A program made the position numbers and the translations under genes. Below, piece after piece: positions 17,380-24,566 of a stretch of DNA of 64,000 nucleotides. The DNA is taken from assembly GCA_963841635.1 (NCBI GenBank), contig CAWJDO010000002.1, positions 1 to 64,000 of the forward strand, in the 5' to 3' direction. How positions within the stretch are numbered: the stretch's first letter is position 1; the number at the start of each line of letters is the position of its first letter. The DNA comes from DASWZN01 sp963841635 (GTDB lineage Bacteria; Acidobacteriota; Terriglobia; Bryobacterales; Bryobacteraceae). The notes beneath the pieces were generated by a model. It made no database searches and was not told where the DNA came from. It was given only the letters and a program-made list of their open reading frames with translations.

Positions 17380-17456
17380 TGGTGCGCCCGGGGTGACTCG
17401 AACACCCGACCTTCTGGTTCGTAGCCAGACGCTCTATCCAACTGAGCTACGGGCGC
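17380..17456 (-). tRNA. tRNA-Arg (anticodon ACG)
   Basis: On the minus strand the acceptor arm GCGCCCG pairs with CGGGCGC. The D arm has AGCTCAGTTGGATAGAGC, the anticodon stem-loop is TCTGG-CTACGAA-CCAGA with anticodon ACG, and the T arm contains GTTCGAGTC. CCA is encoded (17382-17380). The 3' end faces the island, as expected for an integration target. A small ORF across it encoding APVAQLDRAS is an artefact of translating the tRNA gene. Confidence 0.97.
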
Positions 17457-17482
17457 GCGGTGAAAAAGGTCCAGCACCCAAT

Positions 17483-18616
17483 CTAGCGGGTCTGGCTGGA
17501 GATTTCAACCTTTGGTGTCACGATGCGGCCCTCGCGGTCTAACTTCAGGCTTGCATCGCGCCAAACCACCGTCGAACCGAACAGGCCCGCGGCCCAGATG
17601 GCCAGGCCGGCCAGGTCGCGGAACGGAATGAGGTACGCACAGGCCAGGGACTGGCGGTCGCGCAGCACGCCCACCGCGGTCATCAGGCCGGCCGCCACGC
17701 GCAGGGCGAAGAGCGCCAGCGCAGCCTTCCATAGTCCGCCGGCTGCAAGCAGCACCGCCCAGAGCGTCGCATTCGCGATCGGCAGGCCCAGGTAGCCGCC
17801 TCCCCGCGACAGACGGATGGTGCGCGCCCAACGCACCTGGTGACGCCATGTCTCGACCCATCTCGCGTCCGGCACGGTGGTCTCGACCACGCATGTCGAA
17901 ATCACCACGCGGCGGCCCAACTCGCCGATGCGACGGCCGAGTTCGTGATCGTCCGCAATGTAGCCGGCGAACGAGGCGAAGCCGCCGATGCGCGCGAGGT
18001 CGTCCGCCCGGAACGCCATGGTCGAGCCCAGGGCAAACCCGGCGACGCCCACGAGCGGCGCTACCAGCACGCTGGGCGCGAAGTCGGTCGCAATGCCCAC
18101 GGCTTCGAAACGGCCGGGCAGGCGGCGGGCGCGGGCGCGGTAGAGGCAGGTGACCATCCCCACGTCCGGATCCTCGAGCGGCGCCACGACGCGATCCAGG
18201 TAGTCAGGCTCGACGCGAATGTCGCTGTCGTTGACCACGAACACGGGATACCGCGCAGCGGCTGCCAGGTCCGCCATCACGCCCACCTTGCGGTTCGGGG
18301 CCCCGGAGTCGCTGCGGATCAGCCGGATCCGAACGGCAGGGAACTCGGCCCGCAGGCGCTCGATCTCGCCGATCGCCGGGTCGCCGGCATCGCTGACGCC
18401 GAACAGGAGCTCGAACTCGGGATAGTCGAGCAGCGCGTGCGAGCGCACGGTCTGGTAGAAGTCCGGATCGAGGCCGTGAAGCGGCTTCAGGATGGACACG
18501 GGGGGCCGGAACGCTCCGGGCGTCTCCCGCCTGAGCGCCTGGCGCAGGCCGGCCGCGAGGGCGAGCAACTGGTAGGCGGCGGCCGCCGCGCCGAGGGCCA
18601 GCAACAGGTAGATCAC
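17483..18616 (-). CDS. hpnI: hopanoid-tailoring glycosyltransferase HpnI-like
   Basis: The 377-aa product starts with GTG at 18616, overlapping the previous stop (GTGA). It is a family 2 glycosyltransferase of the ceramide-glucosyltransferase type: an N-terminal membrane helix, PPVSILKPLHGLDP, FVVNDSDIRVEPDYL (DxD-like), IADDHELGRRIGE and the RHQVRWARTIR (Q/RxxRW) motif, then C-terminal membrane helices. HpnI adds N-acetylglucosamine to a bacteriohopanetetrol-type lipid. Position in one overlapping operon with hpnJ supports the hopanoid role over a sphingolipid one. Confidence 0.87.
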   Translation of the reverse strand: MIYLLLALGAAAAAYQLLALAAGLRQALRRETPGAFRPPVSILKPLHGLDPDFYQTVRSHALLDYPEFELLFGVSDAGDPAIGEIERLRAEFPAVRIRLIRSDSGAPNRKVGVMADLAAAARYPVFVVNDSDIRVEPDYLDRVVAPLEDPDVGMVTCLYRARARRLPGRFEAVGIATDFAPSVLVAPLVGVAGFALGSTMAFRADDLARIGGFASFAGYIADDHELGRRIGELGRRVVISTCVVETTVPDARWVETWRHQVRWARTIRLSRGGGYLGLPIANATLWAVLLAAGGLWKAALALFALRVAAGLMTAVGVLRDRQSLACAYLIPFRDLAGLAIWAAGLFGSTVVWRDASLKLDREGRIVTPKVEISSQTR

Positions 18617-18978
18617 AGTGCCAGGAGCGCCACGCCGCAGGCGACCAGGGCCGCGCCGGTCCAGCGCCGCCATGCCACCCGCTCTTTGAGAAAGTACTTG
18701 GCCACGAAGGTCTCGATCACGAAGCTCGCGGCCGTCGCCGGCACCGCGAAGCTCAGATCGGCCAGAGAGATGAGCGTCAGAAAGGTGAAGAAGGAAATGG
18801 CCATCAACGCGACTGCCGCAATGACGTAGCCGTTCCGCGCGAGCGCCGCTCCGGCGCGGCCGAGAGCGCCGGGGCGAAAGTCGTGGATCTCGCCGTGACG
18901 GCGAACACCGATCGTCTGCAAGACGTCGCAGAGCACCGTGGCGGTCACGATCACCGCAACCAGGATCCACTTCGTCAT
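18613..18978 (-). CDS. small multidrug-resistance/EamA-type membrane protein (second of pair)
   Basis: The 121-aa product has four predicted membrane helices and ends in WTGAALVACGVALLAL, the typical EamA/SMR end. It contains LADLSFAVPATAASFVIETF and LKERVAWRRW. It overlaps both neighbours by 4 bp. Its homologous partner is the preceding gene, so the two may form a heterodimer like ArnE/ArnF, which flip a lipid-linked aminosugar. Lying between hpnJ and hpnI, hopanoid translocation is an attractive but untested role. Confidence 0.82.
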   Translation of the reverse strand: MTKWILVAVIVTATVLCDVLQTIGVRRHGEIHDFRPGALGRAGAALARNGYVIAAVALMAISFFTFLTLISLADLSFAVPATAASFVIETFVAKYFLKERVAWRRWTGAALVACGVALLAL

Positions 18979-19403
18979 GACGCGGTCTCCACCAGGCGCT
19001 CGCTAGCGGCAGCGTCGTGCGTGCGGACCGCGGTCGAACTCACCAGCGCCGTGCCCGCCATGATCAGCACGGTGCCGAGCCAGCGCTGCGGCGTCACCTG
19101 CTCTCCCAGGAAGATCCGCCCTACCAAGGCCGTCAGCACGTAGCCGATGGAGGTGACCGGCAGGACGTAGCTCAGGTCGGCCCAACTCAGCAGGGCCATG
19201 CGGGCCAGCATCCACACGATCAGGAGACAGATGCCGGTGGCAACGTAGGGGTTGAACATCACTCGCAGGTACTCGAGGACGGATGAGCCGAGCGCGCCTC
19301 CGTGGCGCTTGACTCCAACGGTCATGAGCAGGTTGCCGAAGACGTTGGCCAGGACGACGATGGCGGTGAAGAGGCGCGTCTTCAGGCGGAGATCGGAGGT
19401 CAT
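18975..19403 (-). CDS. small multidrug-resistance/EamA-type membrane protein (first of pair)
   Basis: The 142-aa product starts at the ATG at 19403, overlapping the hpnJ stop by 4 bp (ATGA). It has four membrane helices and carries GVKRHGG early, as its partner has GVRRHGE, showing recent common origin. It also has WADLSYVLPVTSIGYVLTAL and LGEQVTPQRWLGTVLIMAGTAL. The gene order hpnJ-SMR-SMR-hpnI suggests a lipid-precursor flippase role (inference). Confidence 0.82.
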   Translation of the reverse strand: MTSDLRLKTRLFTAIVVLANVFGNLLMTVGVKRHGGALGSSVLEYLRVMFNPYVATGICLLIVWMLARMALLSWADLSYVLPVTSIGYVLTALVGRIFLGEQVTPQRWLGTVLIMAGTALVSSTAVRTHDAAASERLVETAS

Positions 19404-20902
19404 GAGCGCGGCGATGCGACGCCGGTGTCCGCTCCCTGGCGGTCGCGGCTCGGTACAGCGGCGGGGTTGGAGCCGTTCTTGTGCGCGGCTACGAACTTCT
19501 TGCGCTTTGCGCGCAGGGCCAGGTACTCGCGAGCCTCTTTGTAGAGCCGGCGGCGCTCGGCACCGTTCCAAAGAGCCTTGCGCACAACGCGCCAGATGAC
19601 GCGGGGCCGGAAGTAGTACTCGCCGAAGAAGCGCTCGGTCCACTCCACCAGTTCGGCCCGGTCGAGGCCGGGATAAATCACCTTGGGAAGCTGATGGCCG
19701 GCTTCGTCGGTCATCGATTCGATCGACAGCAGGCCGTTGCGGGCGGCGTGATCGTAGAACTCGGTTCCGGGGTAAGGGTGCGCGATGGAGACCTGGATGG
19801 TCTCGCAGTCCAGGCGCTTGGCGAAGTCGATGGTGTTGCGCAGGGTATCGCGGGTCTCGCCGGGCAGGCCCACGATGAAGTCGCCATGCACTGTGATGCC
19901 GAGCTTCTTGCAGTCGCGCGTGAAGCGTTCGGCCATCTCGATGGTGGCGCCCTTCTTGATGTTCTTGAGGATCTGGGCGTCGCCGGTCTCGTACCCCACG
20001 ATCACCAGGCGGCAGCCGGCGTCCTTCATGGCCTTGAGCGTCTCGTAGTCGGTGGTGACGCGCGAGGTGCAGGACCAGGTGAAGTTGAGCGGCTTGAGTT
20101 TCGCGGCCACCTCGAGCGTGCGCGCCTTGCGGTAGTTAAAGGTGTCGTCGTCGAAGAAGATCTCCTTGAGGCCGGGGAAATTCTCGAGCGTATAGCGCAC
20201 TTCGTTGGCCACGTCGTCGGCCGAGCGCACGCGCCAGCGGTGGCCGGAGTGGGTCTGCGGCCACAGGCAGAACGTGCAGAGAGCGGGGCAGCCGCGCGTC
20301 GTGTAGAACGCCACGTACGGGTTCAGCAGGAACGGCACGTTGTAGCGGGTGAAGTCGAGGTCGCGCTTGTAGACCTTCGTCACCCAGGGCAGCTCGTCCA
20401 GGTTCTCGATGGTGCCGCCTTCGGGGGTGTGGATGATGTTCCCGTTTTGGCGATAGCTGACACCGGGAAGCTCGCTGAGGGCCTTGCCGCGGGCGTAGTC
20501 GGCGATCTGGTAGTCGAACTCGCGGCGGACCACGAAATCGAGGGCCGCGGAGGACTTCAACACGCCTTCGGGGTCGATGGTGACGGGCGGGCCGACGAAG
20601 GCCACCTTGAGCTTGGGATTGACGTCCTTCATCATCTCCGCGATGCGGATGTCCACGTGCAGACCCGGGGTGGATGTGAATAGCACCAGGAGTTCGTAGT
20701 CGTCGGCCATGGCGACGGTCTGCTGGATGGAGATCTTGTGGGGCGGCGCGTCGACGACCTTGCTGTCGGGCAACAGGCCCGCGGGGTAGCAGAGCCACAC
20801 CGGATACCAGTACGATTCAATCTCCCGGGTGGCGGGCCATCGCGAACTTGCGCCGCCGTCAAACCCCTCGAAGGACGGGGGATTCAGAAATAGGGTTCTC
20901 AT
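19400..20902 (-). CDS. hpnJ: hopanoid biosynthesis radical SAM protein HpnJ-like
   Basis: The 500-aa product has an N-terminal B12-binding-like domain (about 1-170) and a radical SAM core with the cluster motif CPALCTFC (CxxxCxxC) and FFDDDTFNYRK. C-terminal helices include FFGEYYFRPRVIWRVVRKAL. HpnJ is proposed to contract the glucosamine of a hopanoid lipid to a cyclitol ether. It is the first gene of a four-gene overlapping operon. Its last ~20 residues (PSRDRQGA and on) are encoded by a copy of an interspersed repeat, so the native C-terminus has been extended. Confidence 0.88.
   Translation of the reverse strand: MRTLFLNPPSFEGFDGGASSRWPATREIESYWYPVWLCYPAGLLPDSKVVDAPPHKISIQQTVAMADDYELLVLFTSTPGLHVDIRIAEMMKDVNPKLKVAFVGPPVTIDPEGVLKSSAALDFVVRREFDYQIADYARGKALSELPGVSYRQNGNIIHTPEGGTIENLDELPWVTKVYKRDLDFTRYNVPFLLNPYVAFYTTRGCPALCTFCLWPQTHSGHRWRVRSADDVANEVRYTLENFPGLKEIFFDDDTFNYRKARTLEVAAKLKPLNFTWSCTSRVTTDYETLKAMKDAGCRLVIVGYETGDAQILKNIKKGATIEMAERFTRDCKKLGITVHGDFIVGLPGETRDTLRNTIDFAKRLDCETIQVSIAHPYPGTEFYDHAARNGLLSIESMTDEAGHQLPKVIYPGLDRAELVEWTERFFGEYYFRPRVIWRVVRKALWNGAERRRLYKEAREYLALRAKRKKFVAAHKNGSNPAAVPSRDRQGADTGVASPRS
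19429..19454. repeat. interspersed 26-bp repeat, family A, in hpnJ 3' end
   Basis: CCGCTCCCTGGCGGTC followed by GCGGCTCGGT. Identical or near-identical copies lie at 22408, 56146, twice near 42796 and as an inverted pair at 51332-51413. This copy is inside the hpnJ reading frame and encodes PSRDRQGA. Confidence 0.85.
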
Positions 20903-20938
20903 CTCACTCCCCTGAGTATCCAGTCTTCCAGCGTTCCG

Positions 20939-21712
20939 CTAATGGTGGCCGCCATCGGTGGCCAGGGCCGTCTGGGCGGGCTCGGTCGGCGTCGCTGCCG
21001 CCGTGGACGACTCACCCAGCTTTACGTTCTCGTACCAGATGGTGAGGTGGGCCTTGCCGAACAGCCGGGTGCTGACATCGCTGATCAGCCGGCGCGGCAC
21101 CGAAACACCGTCATAGATCTCGTAATCGCGAACGAAATACACGCTCTTGAGGAACATCGACGGATTCCGAACCAGTTCGCCCCACTGGCGCAAGGGGAGA
21201 CCGGTCTCCTTGTCGATCCAGAGCTCGCCCTTGTACAGGCCGATCTCCTTCTTTCGAGGGTCGACCTGGAAGACGTATGCCGGACGGCCGGCGTAGTCCG
21301 TCATGCCCTGGTACTTGAACTTGTAGTTGGCCGGGGTCACCGCCGCCGCGGCACCGTATTCGCTCTTCGCGTCCTTCTCGGCCTGCAGGTACCGCCCGAT
21401 CACTTCTTTCTTGATCGTGCCGTCGCCTTCGAAGCGCCGCTTGTCGTAGAAAATCTGGCCCACTTTAGTCATGAAGCGGAAGGCGTGAAAGCGTCCGTGC
21501 TTTTTGAGCTTGGGAAGGTCGGCGTCCATATCGACGTCCATGGAGACTGCCCGCGCCCGGCTCTCCTGCAACTGGATGGCGGTCACGTAGCGGTCAATCA
21601 CGCCCGCGGCGGCGGGGTCCAGCGAAGGCGCACCTGCGGCTCCGGCTGCTGCCTGCAGCGGAACGAAAACGACGACCAGCAAAAAAACGACTACGAAGGC
21701 CTTCAATGACAC
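20939..21712 (-). CDS. secreted outer-membrane lipoprotein-sorting-like protein
   Basis: The 257-aa product has a signal peptide (about 1-24) and a soluble domain rich in beta strands: FHAFRFMTKVGQIFYDKRRF, GRPAYVFQVDPRKKEIGLYK and GELWIDKETGLPLRQWGEL. This resembles the LolA/RseB-like fold family in which a concave sheet holds a lipid. No catalytic motif is visible. It lies 37 bp upstream of hpnJ on the same strand and may be cotranscribed, so a hopanoid- or lipid-carrier role is possible but unproven. Confidence 0.7.
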   Translation of the reverse strand: MSLKAFVVVFLLVVVFVPLQAAAGAAGAPSLDPAAAGVIDRYVTAIQLQESRARAVSMDVDMDADLPKLKKHGRFHAFRFMTKVGQIFYDKRRFEGDGTIKKEVIGRYLQAEKDAKSEYGAAAAVTPANYKFKYQGMTDYAGRPAYVFQVDPRKKEIGLYKGELWIDKETGLPLRQWGELVRNPSMFLKSVYFVRDYEIYDGVSVPRRLISDVSTRLFGKAHLTIWYENVKLGESSTAAATPTEPAQTALATDGGHH

Positions 21713-21817
21713 TCCTACCTACGGGGATGATTTTACAACTCTATCACAGGATACGATGCATAAACTATCCTACGAGGTTACCAGGAACGGGGGTCCCGGA
21801 ATTGCTAAGATAACGGC

Positions 21818-22213
21818 ATGTTCATTCCTCTGGGTGTCGATCATGAAGAGAATCTGCTAGTTACCGAGGAAATGGCCATCAACTTCCTGGGGCCTGGCGC
21901 GGCTCGCGTCCTTTCCACCCCGCACCTGATCGGGTTCCTGGAGATGACCGCGCGAAACCTGATCAAACGCTACGTGGAGCCGGGCGAGGACTCGGTAGGG
22001 ACGGTGGTCAACGTGCGGCACCTGGCGGCGACGCCGATCGGGATGCACATACGGCTGCGGGCGGAGACGGTGTCTGTGGAGGGTAGGCGGGTTCTTTGCA
22101 GGGTGGACGCATGGGACGACCGCGAAAAGATCGGCGAGGGTACGCACGAGCGTTTTGTCATTGATGTGGAACGGTTCGGGCTACGGGTACGGGCTAAGTC
22201 GGCTGGGCAGTGA
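21818..22213 (+). CDS. FlK-like hot-dog thioesterase
   Basis: The 131-aa product is one hot-dog domain. It has LLVTEEMAINFLGPGAARVL, a central helix with STPHLIGFLEMTARNLI (the Thr, Glu and following residues sit where FlK-type thioesterases have their active site), then TVVNVRHLAATPIGM and IGEGTHERFVID. It probably hydrolyses a small acyl-CoA; the substrate is not deducible. Confidence 0.78.
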   Translation: MFIPLGVDHEENLLVTEEMAINFLGPGAARVLSTPHLIGFLEMTARNLIKRYVEPGEDSVGTVVNVRHLAATPIGMHIRLRAETVSVEGRRVLCRVDAWDDREKIGEGTHERFVIDVERFGLRVRAKSAGQ

Positions 22214-22313
22214 GGGGTGGCTGCCTCCCCCAAAAGGGGGCACTCTGGACGTGGTACTCTCAATTTGGCCCGCCTAGTTGACCCGCGTCGATATCTATAG
22301 TAACTACTTAGGT

Positions 22314-22400
22314 ATGAAGCGCTTCGGGATATTGCTCCTGCTGCTCGCGATCCTCGTGATTATGATCCCGCGCATGGGCGAGGCCCCGGGGCTGTTCTGA
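22314..22400 (+). CDS. possible 28-aa single-helix membrane peptide
   Basis: MKRFGILLLLLAILVIMIPR followed by MGEAPGLF and a stop: a basic start, one hydrophobic helix and a short tail, as in many small membrane peptides. No clear ribosome site is seen. It stands alone in the 350-bp gap before rplU. Confidence 0.35.
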   Translation: MKRFGILLLLLAILVIMIPRMGEAPGLF

Positions 22401-22407
22401 ACTCTGC

Positions 22408-22433
22408 CCGCTCCCTGGCGGTCGCGGCTCGGT
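22408..22433. repeat. interspersed 26-bp repeat, family A, upstream of rplU
   Basis: Exact match to the copy at 19429 (CCGCTCCCTGGCGGTC then GCGGCTCGGT). It lies between the small peptide ORF and rplU. The rest of 22214-22564 shows no gene. Confidence 0.85.
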
Positions 22434-22564
22434 AACGCGTGGCGGGGAGGTGAACGTCACGCTCTGCACGCGGCCGCTTGTCTGTTGTAGAATAAACGGT
22501 TGAACCCTTCGGTGCGCTGACGTCTGTAGTATGCCTCCAGGGAATTCCGAACAGGAAGGTTCGT

Positions 22565-22876
22565 ATGTACGCAGTGATAAAGTCCGGCGGGAAGCAGTAT
22601 CGCGTCGCTCCCGGCGACATAGTCGAGATCGAGAAGCTGCCCTGGGAAGTGGGCTCGCAGCTTGAACTGCACGGCGTGGTTGCGGTCTCGAAAGACACCG
22701 AGCAGTTGCTGACGGGCACCCAGATCGCCGACGCCAAGGTGCTGGCCACGATTGTGGACCAGGGCCGCGGCGTGAAGGTGCGCGTCTTCAAATTCAAGCG
22801 CAAGAAGCAATACAAGCGGAACACCGGCCATCGCCAGTCATTCACGGCGGTGAAGGTGACCGAGATTGTGGCGTAG
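22565..22876 (+). CDS. rplU: 50S ribosomal protein L21
   Basis: The 103-aa product matches L21 in length and in its motifs MYAVIKSGGKQYRV, GDIVEIEKL and KVRVFKFKRKKQYKRNTGHR. It binds 23S rRNA. AGGAAGG precedes the ATG. rpmA follows after 8 bp and obg further on, the classical order. Confidence 0.98.
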   Translation: MYAVIKSGGKQYRVAPGDIVEIEKLPWEVGSQLELHGVVAVSKDTEQLLTGTQIADAKVLATIVDQGRGVKVRVFKFKRKKQYKRNTGHRQSFTAVKVTEIVA

Positions 22877-22884
22877 GAGCGGCA

Positions 22885-23148
22885 ATGGCACATAAAAAAG
22901 GACAAGGCACTTCCCGCAACGGGCGCGATTCGTGCGCCCAGCGTCTGGGCGTGAAGGCTTTCGGGGGGCAGGTAGTTCCGGGCGGTTCGATTCTGGTGAG
23001 GCAGCGGGGCACGATCTACAAGCCGGGCGACAACGTCGGGCGCGGCAAGGACGACACGCTGTTCGCGAAGATCACGGGCGAAGTGGAGTTCCGCGATCGG
23101 GGCCGGATGGGCAAGTTCATTTCGATTCACGTGGTGCCCGCCGAGTAA
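22885..23148 (+). CDS. rpmA: 50S ribosomal protein L27
   Basis: The 87-aa product starts MAHKKGQGTSRNGRDS, typical L27, with QRLGVKAFGG, IYKPGDNVGRGKDDTLF and KFISIHVVP. L27 reaches the peptidyl-transferase centre through its N-terminus. It has no N-terminal extension of the kind that needs cleavage in Firmicutes. Confidence 0.98.
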   Translation: MAHKKGQGTSRNGRDSCAQRLGVKAFGGQVVPGGSILVRQRGTIYKPGDNVGRGKDDTLFAKITGEVEFRDRGRMGKFISIHVVPAE

Positions 23149-23215
23149 GCTGGGAAAGCCGGGGTACGGTCCCAAAAAACCGGGGCCCAAACACCGGGGT
23201 ACGGTCCCCAAAGAC

Positions 23216-23283
23216 CGGGGACACCCCTGCTCTTTGGTGAGGCGGCATTCCGGCGTAGCTGGTCAGGGGTGTCCCCGATTTTT
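23216..23283 (+). terminator. terminator-like long hairpin between rpmA and obg
   Basis: A 14-bp perfect stem, CGGGGACACCCCTG (23216-23229) with CAGGGGTGTCCCCG (23264-23277), is followed by ATTTTT. A second copy of CAGGGGTGTCCCCG plus ATTTTT lies at 23308-23326, and GGGGTACGGTCCC occurs twice just upstream. It reads as a repeat-derived terminator or attenuator. Confidence 0.6.
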
Positions 23284-23367
23284 GGGGCGGAAATTCGGTT
23301 GTTCGGTCAGGGGTGTCCCCGATTTTTGGCGGCGTTTCTGGCGGCGATCCCCAGTTCTCTTCAATCC

Positions 23368-24363
23368 ATGTTCATCGACGAAGTCATCATCCGCGTAAAG
23401 GCTGGCGACGGCGGCAACGGATGCCTGGCCTTCCGGCGGGAGAAGTTCGTCCCGAGGGGCGGCCCGAGCGGCGGGGACGGCGGGCGCGGCGGGGACATCA
23501 CGCTGGTGTCGAGCGAGCATTACAACACTCTTCTCCATTTCCGTTTTAATCCCGAGCACAAGGCGGAGCGCGGGCGGCACGGCGAGGGGAGCCAGCGGAC
23601 GGGCCGCGAAGGCGCGTCGATCGATCTGCCGGTGCCCGTGGGCACGGTGGTGTACGACGCCGACACGGGCGACACGCTGCACGATTTCACGACCGCGGGC
23701 GACCGGTTCACAGTGGCGCGCGGCGGGCGGGGCGGGAAGGGCAACCAGCACTTCGCGACTCCGGTCCACCAGGCACCCACCGAGCACGAGCCGGGGCGGC
23801 CGGGGGACGAGAAACGACTGCGGCTGGAGTTGAAGCTGCTGGCCGACGCCGGCCTGGTTGGATTCCCCAACGCCGGGAAATCGACCCTGATCTCGCGCAT
23901 CTCGGCGGCGCATCCCAAGATCGCCGACTACCCGTTCACGACGCTGGAGCCGAGCCTGGGAGTGGTGCGACTGGACGATGACCGGAGCTTCGTGGTGGCC
24001 GACATTCCGGGGCTGATCGAGGGCGCCCACGAGGGGCACGGGCTGGGCACGCGGTTCCTGAAGCACGTGGAGCGGACGCGGCTGCTGGCGCACCTGGTGG
24101 ACGTCTCGGAGGCGACCGGGCGCGACCCAGTCCACGACTTCGACGTGGTGATGCAGGAGCTGGCCAGCTTCAGTCCGGACCTGGCGGCCAAGCCGATGAT
24201 CGTGGTGGCCACCAAGCTCGACGCGGCGCAGGATCCCGAGCGTATCGACTCTCTCCGGCGCATGGCCGAGGAGCGGGGGCTGCCGTTCTATGCCATCTCG
24301 AGTGCAACGGGCGAGGGGCTGGACGCCTTGATCCGGGGGATGGCGGGGAAGGTCCTCAGGTAG
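23368..24363 (+). CDS. obg: Obg family GTPase
   Basis: The 331-aa product starts at the ATG at 23368 (MFIDEVIIRVKAGDGGNG). The Gly-rich Obg domain spans about 1-158. The G domain follows, with GFPNAGKSTLI (P-loop), DIPGLIEGAHEGHGLG (switch II) and VVATKLD as the base-recognition motif, and ends at about 325 without the extra OCT domain. Obg acts in 50S maturation and stress control; its place after rplU-rpmA is standard. Confidence 0.96.
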   Translation: MFIDEVIIRVKAGDGGNGCLAFRREKFVPRGGPSGGDGGRGGDITLVSSEHYNTLLHFRFNPEHKAERGRHGEGSQRTGREGASIDLPVPVGTVVYDADTGDTLHDFTTAGDRFTVARGGRGGKGNQHFATPVHQAPTEHEPGRPGDEKRLRLELKLLADAGLVGFPNAGKSTLISRISAAHPKIADYPFTTLEPSLGVVRLDDDRSFVVADIPGLIEGAHEGHGLGTRFLKHVERTRLLAHLVDVSEATGRDPVHDFDVVMQELASFSPDLAAKPMIVVATKLDAAQDPERIDSLRRMAEERGLPFYAISSATGEGLDALIRGMAGKVLR

Positions 24364-24528
24364 GGCGCGCTCACGCCCGCTGCTCGTCGCCCGTCGATCC
24401 CGGGATACCGTTCGCGAACGGCCTAGCGTACGGGGTCGGAGACCGTGGTCCCTAGAGAGCGCGCGCGAGCGTGGAGAGAGCGGTCCACAGGTCGTCGTCA
24501 AGATACATCTGCGTGCGTCTCAGGATGT

Positions 24529-24561
24529 GAAGTATACATCGTGAGGCTTCCTGTATACTTC
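24529..24561 (+). promoter_or_regulatory. inverted repeat with paired GTATAC sites at the mannanase start
   Basis: GAAGTATACA (24529-24538) and TGTATACTTC (24552-24561) are perfect inverted arms separated by 13 bp and end 5 bp before the start codon. Each arm contains the palindrome GTATAC, about two helical turns apart, so this could be a tandem operator. The right arm includes TATACT, a good -10 box whose expected start point would be at or next to the ATG. Confidence 0.55.
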
Positions 24562-24566
24562 GGGGG

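Larger units (their letters stand above)
1..17380. mobile_element. tRNA-Arg-associated integrative island with T4SS-like genes (right end in window)
   Basis: The stretch left of tRNA-Arg carries two tyrosine recombinases, two excisionase-like HTH proteins, VirB1/VirB9/VirB10-like genes, AAA ATPases and two further insertions, while typical chromosomal genes start right of the tRNA. The recombinase gene nearest the tRNA begins about 100 bp from its 3' end, the classical layout of an integrative element using a tRNA attB. The left boundary and the second att site lie outside the window, so extent and mobility are inferred. Both the nearest integrase and one ATPase are disrupted, so the element is probably immobile now. 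Confidence 0.7.

Noticed and set aside
17256..17477. 73-aa frame reading APVAQLDRASGYEPEGRVFES
   Set aside because: It is translation of the tRNA-Arg gene, a well-known false protein.
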